Assembly: GCF_013371465.1 (NCBI RefSeq)
Contig: NZ_JABWDU010000008.1
Span: 1-64,000 of the forward strand
Length of the DNA: 64,000 bases
DNA from: Ensifer oleiphilus
GTDB taxonomy: Bacteria > Pseudomonadota > Alphaproteobacteria > Rhizobiales > Rhizobiaceae
Direction: 5' to 3'
Shown one piece after another: positions 51,716-60,741 of this stretch. Positions within the stretch are counted from its first letter, which is position 1; the number at the start of each line of letters is the position of its first letter. Below the pieces are notes generated by a model. That model was not told the origin of the DNA. It ran no database searches and saw only the letters and a list, made by a program, of their open reading frames with translations. A program made the position numbers and the translations under genes.

Positions 51716-52084
51716 ATGAACCTTCCCCTTCGGCTGCTCTGTCTTGGCCTCGGTTGGCTGATGGTCGGCTTCGCCGTCGCCGGCATCTTTCTGCCGATCC
51801 TGCCAACCACGCCGTTCCTGTTGCTGGCGGCGGGCCTGTTTGCCCGCGCCTCGCCAAGGCTTGAACGCTGGCTGCTGGAGCATCCGAGCTTCGGCCCCTC
51901 CTTGCGGCTCTGGCGGGAAAAAGGCGCGATACCGGCCCGGGCAAAGACCATCGCCCTCGTGCTGATGCTCGTGAGCTTCGCCTTCTTTTGCATTGTCGGC
52001 AAGCCGAGCCCGCTGCTCGCGGCAGTCGTCGGCGGGGCAATGCTGCTCCCGGCCCTTTTCATCTTCACTCGGCCGAACGACTAG
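51716..52084 (+). CDS. DUF454 (YbaN-like) inner-membrane protein
   Basis: A 122-residue protein with three to four hydrophobic helices. Its hallmark is the N-terminal helix and loop GIFLPILPTTPFLLLAAGLF with the PTTPF block, then FARASPRLERWLLEHPSFGP and LRLWREKGAIPARAKTIAL. The family is widespread and uncharacterised. It lies 19 bases after the DUF2161 gene, so the two may be co-transcribed. Its stop is followed directly by the repeat pair. Confidence 0.88.
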   Translation: MNLPLRLLCLGLGWLMVGFAVAGIFLPILPTTPFLLLAAGLFARASPRLERWLLEHPSFGPSLRLWREKGAIPARAKTIALVLMLVSFAFFCIVGKPSPLLAAVVGGAMLLPALFIFTRPND

Positions 52085-52086
52085 AG

Positions 52087-52182
52087 CATTTCCAGGAAAA
52101 GTGCGAAGCGGTTTTCCGTCAGGAAATGTGTAAAACAAGGTGCTAGAGCGTTTCTGCGAGTCCGTCCAAACCGGAAACGCTC
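52087..52182. repeat. Two adjacent rhizobial intergenic hairpin repeats
   Basis: The first hairpin (52087-52128) has arms CATTTCC/GGAAATG around an inner GGAAAA/TTTTCC pair. I recognise it as part of the AGAGCATTTCC motif that recurs in rhizobial intergenic regions. The second (52146-52182) has perfect 9-bp arms GAGCGTTTC/GAAACGCTC. They lie between convergent genes (DUF454 and napC) and may terminate transcription from both sides. The stems are seen; the function is inferred. Confidence 0.65.
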
Positions 52183-52225
52183 AAAAACATCAATCCCTGC
52201 ACCGTGGCGTTGCCGGAAGCGGCGA

Positions 52226-52921
52226 TCAAAGATTGCTGGCGTGAAGCTCCATCATCGCGCGCCGAAGATCGTCGATCGGCGTCATGCCGGACGTGGTTGT
52301 GCCTTCCAACTCCCTAGGCATCTTCCAGCCGGGATCGATGCCCTGCATGTTGGGCAGTTCATGCGCGATGCCCTTGTGGCAATCGATGCAGGTCGCCTTG
52401 CCCGACAGCAGATAACGCGTGTGAATGTTGGCGGCACGCTCCGTCTGCTTCTGCAGGTCCATGGCAACGGAGGAATGGCAATTGCGGCATTCCAGGCTGT
52501 CATTGGCCTTCAGCCGGGCCCATTCGTGCTGGGCGAGTTCGAGGCGCTTCTCAAGAAACTTCGGCCGCGTGTTGATGGTCCCGAAGATCTTGCCCCAGAC
52601 TTCCTTCGACGCCTGCATCTTGCGGGCGATCTTGTCGGTCCACTGGTGCGGCACGTGGCAATCCGGGCAGGACGCGCGCACCCCGGACCGGTTGGAGAAG
52701 TGGATCGTGCGCGTCAGCTCCTCATAGACGTTGTCCTTCATCTCGTGACAGGAGGTGCAAAACTTCTCGGTATTGGTGATCTCGAGCGCCGTATTGAAGG
52801 CGCCCCAGAACATCACGCCGCCGATGAAACCGCCGAGCGTCAGAAAACCAAGGCTCAGCGTGCCCGCCGGCGTGCTGACAAGCCGCCACGCCCACAGAAT
52901 AAGTCTTTTAATCCGCTCCAT
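52226..52921 (-). CDS. napC: Tetraheme cytochrome c NapC
   Basis: A 231-residue NapC/NirT-type cytochrome. One N-terminal membrane anchor ([20 protein letters not shown]) and four CxxCH haem sites are present: CTSCH near residue 56, CPDCH near 85, CRNCH near 147 and CIDCH near 179. It takes electrons from the quinol pool and feeds NapB and NapA in the periplasm. It is the last gene of the nap operon, 4 bases after napB. Confidence 0.95.
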   Translation of the reverse strand: MERIKRLILWAWRLVSTPAGTLSLGFLTLGGFIGGVMFWGAFNTALEITNTEKFCTSCHEMKDNVYEELTRTIHFSNRSGVRASCPDCHVPHQWTDKIARKMQASKEVWGKIFGTINTRPKFLEKRLELAQHEWARLKANDSLECRNCHSSVAMDLQKQTERAANIHTRYLLSGKATCIDCHKGIAHELPNMQGIDPGWKMPRELEGTTTSGMTPIDDLRRAMMELHASNL

Positions 52922-52925
52922 GGGC

Positions 52926-53426
52926 TCACTCGCTTCCGGCCGGTTTGACGCCGAGTTCGCTCATGTCCTTGAAACCATTGTCGACCAGCGGGCGAACGTC
53001 TGCCTGCGGCACATGGCATGCGGTGCAGAAATAGCGCCGCGGCGAAACGTCAGCGATCATCTGCCCATCGCGGGTCATGTAATGGGTCACGCTGATCATC
53101 GGCGCGCCGCTGTCCTGGGTGAACTCGCGCTTGTGGCAGGAGAGGCAGCGATTGGTATTGACCGAGAGCTGATAGCCCTCGATCGAATGCGGGATGATCG
53201 GCGGCTGGTCCGGATAGGCGCGCATCTTGCGCTTGTCGTCGACCACCCATTTCGGCAGGGTCGCGGCCGCCCCTGTTTCCATCTGCGGTGTCGGGCCTTC
53301 GAGCTGCGGCACCATTTGCTGAACGACCTGGGCAATCGCCGTCGTCGCTGCAAACAGGGCGAGGCCGATGGCAACGACCATCCATTCGGGTCGCTTCAAG
53401 CGACGGAGACGATCTTGACTGCGCAT
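52926..53426 (-). CDS. napB: Diheme cytochrome c NapB
   Basis: A 166-residue small subunit of periplasmic nitrate reductase with a signal segment ([18 protein letters not shown]) and two haem sites, CLSCH and CTACH. The electron path is NapC to NapB to NapA. The start is ambiguous: ATG 53426 gives a basic n-region and overlaps napA by 31 bases, while the internal ATG at 53381 would leave a 14-base gap. I report the longer one because of the basic residues expected before the hydrophobic core. Confidence 0.93.
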   Translation of the reverse strand: MRSQDRLRRLKRPEWMVVAIGLALFAATTAIAQVVQQMVPQLEGPTPQMETGAAATLPKWVVDDKRKMRAYPDQPPIIPHSIEGYQLSVNTNRCLSCHKREFTQDSGAPMISVTHYMTRDGQMIADVSPRRYFCTACHVPQADVRPLVDNGFKDMSELGVKPAGSE

Positions 53427-55900
53427 TTTTTGAAATCCGTCTGTTTGGAGATGGGATCCGTTGCGTCGAGTGTCACCTTGTTGATCAGCTGGCTCGCATC
53501 GAACCAAGGCACGAAGATCACGCCGGGCGGCATGCGATTGCGGCCGCGCGTGTCGATGCGCGAGCGGATCTCGCCGCGCCGCGAAAGGATGCGCACCTCG
53601 GCACCCTGGTTGATGCCGCGTTTGCGCGCGTCGTCCGCGTTCATGAAGCAGCGGGCACCGGGGAATGCGCGGTAAAGCTCCGGCACGCGCATGGTCATCG
53701 AGCCCGAGTGCCAGTGTTCAAGCACGCGGCCGGTCACCAGCCAGAGGTCGAATTCGTCGTCGGGCGATTCCGCCGGCGGTTCGTAAGGCACCGCGAGAAT
53801 GATCGCCTTGCCATCAGGACGGCCGTAGAACTTCACGCCTTCGCCGGCTTTGACATAGGGGTCGTAGCCCTCTCGGTAGCGCCAGCGCGTCTCCTTGCCG
53901 TCGACCACCGGCCAACGCAACCCGCGCTCCTCGTGATATCGATCATAGGGTGCCAGATCGTGGCCGTGGCCGCGACCGAAGGTGGCATATTCCTCGAACA
54001 GTCCCTTCTGGAGGTAGAATCCGAAGGCTTGGGCCTCGTTGTTGGCATAGTCGCCGCTGACTTCGCTCAAGGGGAAGCGGTTGACCTCGCCGTTCTGAAA
54101 CAGCACGTCATGCAGGCTCTTGCCCTTGAACTCCGGATTGGCCGCAAGGATTTCGGCCGGCCAGACTTCGTCGGTGATGAAGCGCTTGGAGAACTCGACC
54201 AACTGCCAGAGGTCCGAGCGTGCCTCGCCCGGTGCCTGCACCAGCTGGTGCCAGACATGGGTGCGGCGCTCGGCATTGCCGTAGGCGCCTTCTTTTTCCA
54301 CCCACATGGCAGCCGGCAGGATCAGGTCGGCGCTCATCGCCGTGATCGTCGGGTAGGCATCGGAGACGACGATGAAATTCTCCGGGTTTCGGTAGCCCTG
54401 CCAGGTTTCGTTGCTGGTGTTGGGAGCGGCCTGGATGTTGTTGTTGACCTGGACCCAGTAGAAGCTGAGCTTGCCATCCTTCAGCATCCGATCCTGCTCG
54501 ACGGCGTGATAACCAGGCTTTTCCGGAATGATCCCGTGCGGAATGCGCCAGATCTCCTCGGCGTGCTTGCGGTGTTCCGGATTGGTCACCGTCATGTCGG
54601 CAGGCAGCCGATGAGCAAATGTGCCGACCTCACGCGCAGTGCCGCAGGCAGAAGGTTGGCCGGTCAGCGAGAACGGGCTGTTGCCGGGTTCCGAGATTTT
54701 TCCGGTCAGGAGGTGGATGTTGTAGACCATCTGGTTGGCCCAGACGCCGCGCACATGCTGGTTGAAGCCCATGGTCCACAGCGACATCACCTTGCGCTGC
54801 GGATCGGCATAAAGTTCCGCCAGTTCCTCAAGAAAAGCCGGATCGACGCCGGTCAATTCGGCGGTCTTTTTCAGGGTGTATTCCGACACGAAAGCCTTGA
54901 ACGCCTCGAAATCCATCGGCTCCATCTTGCCGGGATCGGACGAATTCGCCGCCTTCACCTCGACCGGATTGTCGGGACGCAGGCCGTAGCCGATATCTGT
55001 TACGCCACGCATGAAAGTGGTGTGCTTCTGGACGAAGTCCTCGTTCACCTTGCCCTTTTCGATGATGTAGTTGGCGATGTAGTTGAGGATCGCGAGATCG
55101 GTGCCGGGTTTGAACACCATCGGGATATCGGCAAGGTCCATGCTGCGATGGGTGAATGTCGACAGCACCGCAACCTTCACATGCGGCTGTCCAAGCCGGC
55201 GATCGGCAAGCCGGGTCCACAGGATCGGATGCATCTCCGCCATGTTCGAGCCCCAGAGCACGAAGGCGTCCGCATGCTCGAAGTCGTCGTAGCAGCCCAT
55301 AGGCTCGTCCATGCCGAAGGTGCGCATGAAGGCGTAGGCGGCCGACGCCATACAGTGGCGGGCATTGGGGTCGAGATTGTTGGAGCGGAAGCCGGCGCGC
55401 ATCAGCTTCGTTGCCGCATAGCCCTCGAAGATCGTCCACTGGCCGGAGCCGAACATGCCGACGGCGGTCGGCCCCTTTTCCTTCAGCACCTTCTTGCACT
55501 GTTCGGCCATGACGTCGAAGGCTTCGTCCCAGCTTACCGGTTCGAACTCGCCGTCCTTGCTATAGGCGCCGTTCAGCTTGCGTAGCATCGGCGTCTTCAG
55601 CCGGTCGGTGCCGTACATGATCTTCGAGAGGAAATAGCCCTTGATGCAGTTGAGGCCGCGGTTGACCTCGGCCTGCATGTCGCCATGGGTGGCGACGACC
55701 TGTCCTTCCTTGACGCCGACCATCACGCCGCAGCCGGTGCCGCAGAAGCGACAGGGCGCCTTCGACCACTTGATTTCAAGCGCGCTGATGCCGCCCGGCA
55801 CGGGTTGAGCGGCGGCCGGCAGTGCAATGCCGGCGGTGGCGGCGGCGATGCCAGCCGCGTGTGCCTTCAGAATGTCACGCCGCGTCAGTTCGGTGGTCAT
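53396..55900 (-). CDS. napA: Periplasmic nitrate reductase catalytic subunit NapA
   Basis: An 834-residue molybdoenzyme. It carries a Tat-type leader ([20 protein letters not shown]), the 4Fe-4S motif [15 protein letters not shown] with its fourth cysteine in [12 protein letters not shown], and the molybdenum-ligand cysteine in [17 protein letters not shown] near residue 181. The C-terminal pterin domain ([18 protein letters not shown]) is complete. It reduces nitrate to nitrite with electrons from NapB, for redox balancing or denitrification. The length is typical of the family. The start overlaps the napD end by 26 bases. Confidence 0.96.
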   Translation of the reverse strand: MTTELTRRDILKAHAAGIAAATAGIALPAAAQPVPGGISALEIKWSKAPCRFCGTGCGVMVGVKEGQVVATHGDMQAEVNRGLNCIKGYFLSKIMYGTDRLKTPMLRKLNGAYSKDGEFEPVSWDEAFDVMAEQCKKVLKEKGPTAVGMFGSGQWTIFEGYAATKLMRAGFRSNNLDPNARHCMASAAYAFMRTFGMDEPMGCYDDFEHADAFVLWGSNMAEMHPILWTRLADRRLGQPHVKVAVLSTFTHRSMDLADIPMVFKPGTDLAILNYIANYIIEKGKVNEDFVQKHTTFMRGVTDIGYGLRPDNPVEVKAANSSDPGKMEPMDFEAFKAFVSEYTLKKTAELTGVDPAFLEELAELYADPQRKVMSLWTMGFNQHVRGVWANQMVYNIHLLTGKISEPGNSPFSLTGQPSACGTAREVGTFAHRLPADMTVTNPEHRKHAEEIWRIPHGIIPEKPGYHAVEQDRMLKDGKLSFYWVQVNNNIQAAPNTSNETWQGYRNPENFIVVSDAYPTITAMSADLILPAAMWVEKEGAYGNAERRTHVWHQLVQAPGEARSDLWQLVEFSKRFITDEVWPAEILAANPEFKGKSLHDVLFQNGEVNRFPLSEVSGDYANNEAQAFGFYLQKGLFEEYATFGRGHGHDLAPYDRYHEERGLRWPVVDGKETRWRYREGYDPYVKAGEGVKFYGRPDGKAIILAVPYEPPAESPDDEFDLWLVTGRVLEHWHSGSMTMRVPELYRAFPGARCFMNADDARKRGINQGAEVRILSRRGEIRSRIDTRGRNRMPPGVIFVPWFDASQLINKVTLDATDPISKQTDFKKCAVKIVSVA

Positions 55901-56162
55901 CGTCCGTCACTCCTTCCGTTTCGACATGTTCGAAAACCATGTTGGCCGCCACCACGCCTTCGAGCGTGGAGATCGTCGACAGGGCTTCGCCAAGCATGCC
56001 GGTACTCGTTCCCTCGATGACGACGACGATCTTGCCGCCCTCGTGTCCGTAAACCTCGACATTCTCCATGCGCGCCAGCGCGGCAAGCACTGCATCCGCC
56101 TTCGCCGGAAGAGCGACGACGACGGCGCTCGAGACGTGATATTGCCGGGAAAGATCAGGCAT
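55875..56162 (-). CDS. napD: NapA maturation chaperone NapD
   Basis: A 95-residue protein with the NapD ferredoxin-like fold pattern: [39 protein letters not shown], and [17 protein letters not shown]. NapD binds the NapA Tat leader and prevents early export. ATG 56162 is preferred; the frame opens upstream inside napF without a better start. It overlaps napF by 8 bases and napA by 26. Confidence 0.92.
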   Translation of the reverse strand: MPDLSRQYHVSSAVVVALPAKADAVLAALARMENVEVYGHEGGKIVVVIEGTSTGMLGEALSTISTLEGVVAANMVFEHVETEGVTDDDHRTDAA

Positions 56163-56649
56163 GGACGCCCTCCTCGAGCCGTTCGGTGATGCCGATGGCG
56201 CCGACCGGACAGACGCCCATACAGGCGCCGCATCCACTGCAGCTGTCGACGTTCACATCCGGCAGGAACGGGCCGCCAGCCCGCGGCCGGAAACGGATCG
56301 CCTCCTGCGGGCAGGCATCGCGACAGGATTGGCAGGCGACATTGTTGCGGGCGAGACAGCCGTCGCCGACAGCAACGACATGGGCGAGCTGCGTCGAGCC
56401 CAAGACCACGAATACCGGCTCCGGGCAGGCCCGCGCGCAGTCGCCGCAGAACGTGCATTCACCGCCGGAAAAATCGAGTGTCGGACGCTCGTCCAACAAT
56501 GAAATGATGTGGGTGGGACAGCGCTCCACACATCGGCTGCACCCCGTGCATGCCGTCAGGCTTTCAAGCGTGACGCCCGGCGGCAGTACGCGCCTTCGCG
56601 TCTCCCGGCGACCGAGCAACAATCCGCGTCTGGTTGTCACTGCTCCCAT
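56155..56649 (-). CDS. napF: Iron-sulfur protein NapF
   Basis: A 164-residue ferredoxin-type protein with four cysteine clusters: CTGCSRCVERCP, CTFCGDCARACPEP, CQSCRDACPQEA and CSGCGACMGVCP. An arginine-rich N-terminus (RRGLLLGRRETRRRVLPP) precedes them. In other bacteria cytoplasmic NapF acts on NapA before export, probably in cofactor assembly. No napG or napH genes are present, as is common for the rhizobial napEFDABC layout. Confidence 0.93.
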   Translation of the reverse strand: MGAVTTRRGLLLGRRETRRRVLPPGVTLESLTACTGCSRCVERCPTHIISLLDERPTLDFSGGECTFCGDCARACPEPVFVVLGSTQLAHVVAVGDGCLARNNVACQSCRDACPQEAIRFRPRAGGPFLPDVNVDSCSGCGACMGVCPVGAIGITERLEEGVHA

Positions 56650-56657
56650 CGATCACC

Positions 56658-56882
56658 TCAATGTCCGAGGGGCCCCGGAGGGCCAAAGATCATTTGATAG
56701 AACCAGACCAGGAAGCCGTAACCGGCGACCGTGCCAACGGCAACGATCGGCCAGATGCCGAAGGCAAGAACGAGAAAAGTCAGAAGCTCCTGGCGCCGGC
56801 GTGAGCGCGGCTCCTGATCGGTCAAGTGCTGTGAAGGTACCTCTGACACGTCAGGCTCCCGGGCTCGTTGATCCGGAAGCAT
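56658..56882 (-). CDS. napE: Small membrane protein NapE
   Basis: A 74-residue protein with one strong membrane helix (LLTFLVLAFGIWPIVAVGTVAGYGFLVWFYQM) ending GPPGPLGH. This matches NapE in size and in position as first gene of the operon. Its role is not known. The N-terminal ~25 residues before the helix are longer than in some members, so a later start cannot be excluded. The intergenic region upstream carries the nap promoter. Confidence 0.88.
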   Translation of the reverse strand: MLPDQRAREPDVSEVPSQHLTDQEPRSRRRQELLTFLVLAFGIWPIVAVGTVAGYGFLVWFYQMIFGPPGPLGH

Positions 56883-57368
56883 AGTAACAACCCGTGACAG
56901 AAAATAAAGCGGAACAAACTACACAATCTTATTCAAGTAAAAAATAACATCTGTCAATTCAAGAGGGATACTTACCCCAACAATTCCAGTGGTTCTTTGC
57001 AAATCTGGAGCAAGAGTCACACTTCGTATTTTCGTAGATCACCATATGATGGGAACAATGAAAGAACGATGGCCCGCCGCAGCGCGTCGGTAAAGCGCCA
57101 GCCGCGCGCGGCTTGCTGACGTCGAAGACATTGGATTTTGCAGAGAACTTGGCGAATCGCTGCGTCGCCGATCGCAGATCTGCCGAAGCGGACAGGGTGT
57201 CGCACGACAACACTATGCGCCGCCCAGCCAACTCGCCCCTCCCTGAACGACACGCTAACCGTGCCACCTTCCCCGCGATTGCCGGTTGACAACCCGCATC
57301 AGATCAGGACACATATTGCATTACAAAGGGATCAATTCCTTAATACGGGAATAAACGGAGGATCAGGG
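56883..57368. promoter_or_regulatory. Divergent regulatory region of nap and the NagZ operon
   Basis: 486 bases without a supported gene. The left part, next to napE, is AT-rich (AAAATAAAGCGG, TTATTCAAGTAAAAAATAAC). I looked for an FNR-type TTGAT-N4-ATCAA box and found only loose half-sites, so none is called. On the right, TTGACA at 57286-57291 with ACACAT at 57309-57314 (17-base spacer) is a weak sigma-70-like promoter candidate for the acetyltransferase-nagZ operon. GGAGGATCAGG precedes the GTG start. Confidence 0.35.
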
Positions 57369-57848
57369 GTGCCGGACTTGCTTGTGAGCTTGTATTCGCC
57401 GACGCTCGCCAATCTCAAGCGCAAAACCGAAACGACCGGCATTCGCATTCGCCCGGCGCTTCCGCCGGAAATGCATGTCGTCGTCGAATGGGTAAGGCAG
57501 CACTTCAGTGAGAATTGGGCGAGCGAGGTTTTGGTCGCCTTCTCCCGCCAACCGATTGCCTGCCTGATTGCGGTGGAACGTGCAAATCTGCTCGGCTTTG
57601 CCTGCTATGACACGACGGCGCGCGGCTTCTTTGGCCCGACCGGAGTGTCGCCCGAAAGTCGCGGCCGCGGCATCGGCGTCGATCTGCTCACCGCGTCGCT
57701 CGAGACCATGAAGACGCTGGGGCACGCCTATGCCTTCATCGGCGATGCCGGTCCTGTCGATTTCTACGCCAAGACCATCGGCGCGGTCGCCATCCCCGCC
57801 ACCGACAAGGGCATCTACGAAGGCATGCTTCGCAGCCCATCCAAATAA
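57369..57848 (+). CDS. GNAT-family N-acetyltransferase
   Basis: A 159-residue acetyltransferase. The acetyl-CoA binding loop is GVSPESRGRGIGVDLLTASLE near residue 95, with the R-G-x-G-x-G/A pattern intact. AVERANLLGFACYDTTARGFFGPTGV forms the preceding strands. It starts at GTG 57369, with GGAGG at a good distance. Longer open frame upstream is not supported. It precedes nagZ by 24 bases and probably shares its operon. An amino-sugar acceptor is a possibility from context only. Confidence 0.8.
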   Translation: MPDLLVSLYSPTLANLKRKTETTGIRIRPALPPEMHVVVEWVRQHFSENWASEVLVAFSRQPIACLIAVERANLLGFACYDTTARGFFGPTGVSPESRGRGIGVDLLTASLETMKTLGHAYAFIGDAGPVDFYAKTIGAVAIPATDKGIYEGMLRSPSK

Positions 57849-57872
57849 TCATTAGAACATCGGAGCTTTCCC

Positions 57873-58895
57873 ATGGCATCGACGCCGCTTGCCCTTTTCG
57901 TCGGGCTTCCAAATCCGACACTGTCGGACGACGAGTTTGCACTCTTCCGCGAAACCAATCCTCTCGGCCTTTTTGTGGGCCGCCGCAACCTTCGCGAGCC
58001 CGGCCAGGTCAAGGTCCTGATCGAGCGCTTCCGCGAGGCCGTTGGCCGTGAGGATGCGCCTGTTTTCACCGATCAGGAAGGCGGCCGCGTCCAGCATCTC
58101 GACGCCGGTCCGTGGCCGCTTTTCCGCAGCTTCGGCCAGTTTGCCGAACTTGCCCGCCATGATCTTGACCTCGGAAAGAAGGCGCTGCGCCTGTCGTCGC
58201 AGGCCATGGGCACGATGATGACCGAACTCGGGCTGACCAGCGGCTGCTCGCCGGTTCTCGATCTCGTCTTCGAAACGACCAGCTCCGTCATCGGCGCACG
58301 TTCCTTCGGTTCGGATCCGGACTTCATTGCAGCGCTTGGCCGCGAGGTGGTCGACGGCCTGCTCGAGACCGGCAACATGCCGGTGATGAAGCACATTCCC
58401 GGTCACGGCCGCGCAACGCGCGATTCCCACAAGGAACGCCCCGTCGTCGACGCATCGCGCGAAATACTCGAAACCACCGACTTCAAGCCCTTCGTCGCCC
58501 TCAGGGATACGCCCTGGGCGATGGTCGCTCACGTCGTCTACTCCGCCTATGACAAGGAGCTTCCGGCATCGATCTCGCCGACCATGCACGACGTCATCCG
58601 CAAGGACATGGGCTATGAGGGCGTGCTGGTCTCCGACTGCATCTTCATGGAATCGCTTCGCGGCACCCTGCCCGAGCGCGTGAAGCAGGTGCTCGACGCC
58701 GGCTCCGACATCGCACTCCACAGCCACGGCGATCTGGCCGAGAGCGAGGCAGCCGCCAAGGCGGCGCGCCCGCTGACGGAGGCGGCCCAGAAGCGCATCG
58801 CCGCCGGCCAGAGCCGGATCGGCAAACTCAAGGTCGATGTTCGTGCGGCGCACGCCGAAGTCGAAGAGATGTTCAAGAGCGTTCTCGTCGCCTGA
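57873..58895 (+). CDS. nagZ: Beta-N-acetylhexosaminidase, NagZ type (GH3)
   Basis: A 340-residue GH3 enzyme without a signal peptide, so cytoplasmic. The substrate-binding VFTDQEGGRVQHL lies near residue 70 and the NagZ signature KHIPGHGRATRDSHKERPVVD (split at G-R) near residue 168. The latter includes the mobile-loop histidine that acts as general acid. The nucleophile aspartate is in VLVSDCIFMESL near residue 247, where many NagZ have SDDLxM. It releases GlcNAc from chitooligosaccharides or muropeptides. It sits 35 bases before the binding-protein gene of a peptide-type importer, so it is a catabolic member of this operon. Confidence 0.88.
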   Translation: MASTPLALFVGLPNPTLSDDEFALFRETNPLGLFVGRRNLREPGQVKVLIERFREAVGREDAPVFTDQEGGRVQHLDAGPWPLFRSFGQFAELARHDLDLGKKALRLSSQAMGTMMTELGLTSGCSPVLDLVFETTSSVIGARSFGSDPDFIAALGREVVDGLLETGNMPVMKHIPGHGRATRDSHKERPVVDASREILETTDFKPFVALRDTPWAMVAHVVYSAYDKELPASISPTMHDVIRKDMGYEGVLVSDCIFMESLRGTLPERVKQVLDAGSDIALHSHGDLAESEAAAKAARPLTEAAQKRIAAGQSRIGKLKVDVRAAHAEVEEMFKSVLVA

Positions 58896-58930
58896 CGAGA
58901 CGCCATTCACCAATCAAGGGGGGAGACACC

Positions 58931-60580
58931 ATGAAAACATCCATTCTCTGGGCAGCGACCGCGCTGACCCTTTTTGCCGCGCCGGCCATGGCGCAGTCGG
59001 TCCTGACCGTCAACATCGAGCCGGCCACGACCTGGGTTCGCAACTTCAACCCGTTCAACCAGACATCGGCGCGCCAGAGCACGCTCGATTTCATCTATGA
59101 GCCCCTGATCGTCTTCAACCGTTTCGATGACAACAAGCCGACATTCCGCCTCGCCGAGAGCTTCAAGCTTGCCGACGATCTGAAGTCGATCGAGTTCAAG
59201 CTGCGCCCGAACCTGAAATGGTCCGATGGCAAGCCGCTGACATCAGCCGACGTCAAGTTCACCTACGACTACCTGAAGAAGTTCCCTGCGCTCGATTTCG
59301 TCAGCATCTGGACCTTCATCACCAGCGTCGAGGCCGTCGACGGCCAGACCGTACGCTTCACGCTCGCCAACCCGAGCTCGCTTGCCGCCGAGCAGCTGGC
59401 CCAGCTGCCGATCGTACCGGAACATGTCTGGAAGGACATCGCCGAGCCGGTGACCTTTGCCAACGAGACACCTGTCGGCAGCGGCCCGATGACGGAAATC
59501 CCGCGCTTCACCGGCCAGACCTATGACCAATGCCGCAACCCGCACTACTGGGACGCAGCGACGCTCAAGGTCGATTGCATGCGCTTTCCGCAGCTCGCCG
59601 ACAACAACCAGATCCTGACCGCGACCGCGTCGGGCACGCTCGACTGGGGTGTTTCCTTCATCCCGGATATCGAGAATGTCTATGTCGCCAAGGATCCTGA
59701 GCACTTCCATTTCTGGTACTCGCCAAGCAGCATGGTGGCCTTCCTGTTCAACCAGGAAACCGCCAACGAGAACAACCGCAAGGCCTTCAACGACGTAAAA
59801 TTCCGTCGCGCGGCCTCGATGGCGCTCGACCGCGGCACCATGGTCGACGTCGCCGGCTACGGCTACCCGACGCTCAACGAAGATCCGGCCGGCATGGGCG
59901 AACTCTACAAGAGCTGGGCTGATCCTTCTGTCGCGACCGACTTCGGCACCTACGGCAAGTACGACGCCGATGCCTCCAAGGCGCTGCTCGACGAGGCCGG
60001 CTATGTCGACAAGGGCGGCGACGGCTTCCGCGACAATCCTGATGGCAGCAAGATCTCCTTTTCGATCATCGTGCCGAGCTCCTGGACCGACTGGATCGAC
60101 ACGGTGACGATCGCGGTCGAAGGCCTGCAGGCCGTCGGCCTCGATGCCAAGATCGAAACACCGGAGGAAGCCGTCTGGACCGGGAACCTTATCAACGGCA
60201 CTTTCGACGCGGCGATCAACAGCCTGCCGGCATCCGCCTCGCCCTACTATCCCTACAAGCGCGCCTTCAGTGCTTCGGACAAGGGCAAGACGCGCTTCAC
60301 TGCGCAGCGCTGGTTCAATGCCGACGTGGAAAAGCTCGTGACCGAGTTCACCCACACGGCCGACCTTGCCAAGCAGAAGGAAGCGATGAACAAGGCCCAG
60401 CGCATCGTTGCCGAAAACATGCCTGTCATGCCGGTGTTCAACAACCCGAACTGGTATCAGTACAACACCAAGCGCTTCAAAGGCTGGGTGACGGCTGAGA
60501 CCCCGTTCGTCAATCCGTCGATCTCGCGGACCAACCCGGCGCGCCTGCTGCACCTGCTGGCACTCGAGCCGGTCAACTAA
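58931..60580 (+). CDS. Dipeptide/oligosaccharide-type ABC substrate-binding protein (SBP_bac_5)
   Basis: A 549-residue binding protein with a signal peptide (KTSILWAATALTLFAAPAMAQ). It has the large three-lobe family layout: NFNPFNQTSARQSTLDFIYE, FKLRPNLKWSDGKPLTSADV near residue 92, and FRRAASMALDRGTMVDVAG near 292. Aromatic residues are many around SPYYPYKRAF. Members bind peptides, nickel or oligosaccharides; variants that bind cello- or chito-oligosaccharides are known. Beside NagZ a GlcNAc-containing oligomer is the best guess. GGGGGGAGAC precedes the ATG. Confidence 0.9.
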   Translation: MKTSILWAATALTLFAAPAMAQSVLTVNIEPATTWVRNFNPFNQTSARQSTLDFIYEPLIVFNRFDDNKPTFRLAESFKLADDLKSIEFKLRPNLKWSDGKPLTSADVKFTYDYLKKFPALDFVSIWTFITSVEAVDGQTVRFTLANPSSLAAEQLAQLPIVPEHVWKDIAEPVTFANETPVGSGPMTEIPRFTGQTYDQCRNPHYWDAATLKVDCMRFPQLADNNQILTATASGTLDWGVSFIPDIENVYVAKDPEHFHFWYSPSSMVAFLFNQETANENNRKAFNDVKFRRAASMALDRGTMVDVAGYGYPTLNEDPAGMGELYKSWADPSVATDFGTYGKYDADASKALLDEAGYVDKGGDGFRDNPDGSKISFSIIVPSSWTDWIDTVTIAVEGLQAVGLDAKIETPEEAVWTGNLINGTFDAAINSLPASASPYYPYKRAFSASDKGKTRFTAQRWFNADVEKLVTEFTHTADLAKQKEAMNKAQRIVAENMPVMPVFNNPNWYQYNTKRFKGWVTAETPFVNPSISRTNPARLLHLLALEPVN

Positions 60581-60593
60581 ACATCCCAGGACT

Positions 60594-60627
60594 GACGGGA
60601 GCGGCTCACGATCGGGCTGCTCCCGTC
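60594..60627 (+). terminator. Hairpin after the binding-protein gene
   Basis: Perfect 9-bp arms GACGGGAGC and GCTCCCGTC with a 16-base loop, starting 13 bases after the stop codon. No uridine run follows. As with the hairpin at 44307-44340, it probably marks the 3' end of a stable binding-protein message and reduces expression of the permease genes 115 bases downstream. Confidence 0.45.
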
Positions 60628-60741
60628 TCAGCGCGGGCTCTTTGAGAGCAGACATGCTCAGCGAAGGCTAGCGCCGTTTCTAAAGGTTTCTACCGCCTCT
60701 CCTCCCGGCAACAGGGGCAAGGCGCAGTCGATGGAGTCCCC

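Noticed and set aside
53288-55585. 765-codon frame antisense to napA
   Set aside because: It is rich in His/Asp/Arg as expected for the complement of a high-G+C gene; napA on the other strand has complete domains.
56883-57000. FNR/FixK-type box upstream of napE
   Set aside because: Only loose TTGA and TCAA half-sites are present; no TTGAT-N4-ATCAA arrangement is found.
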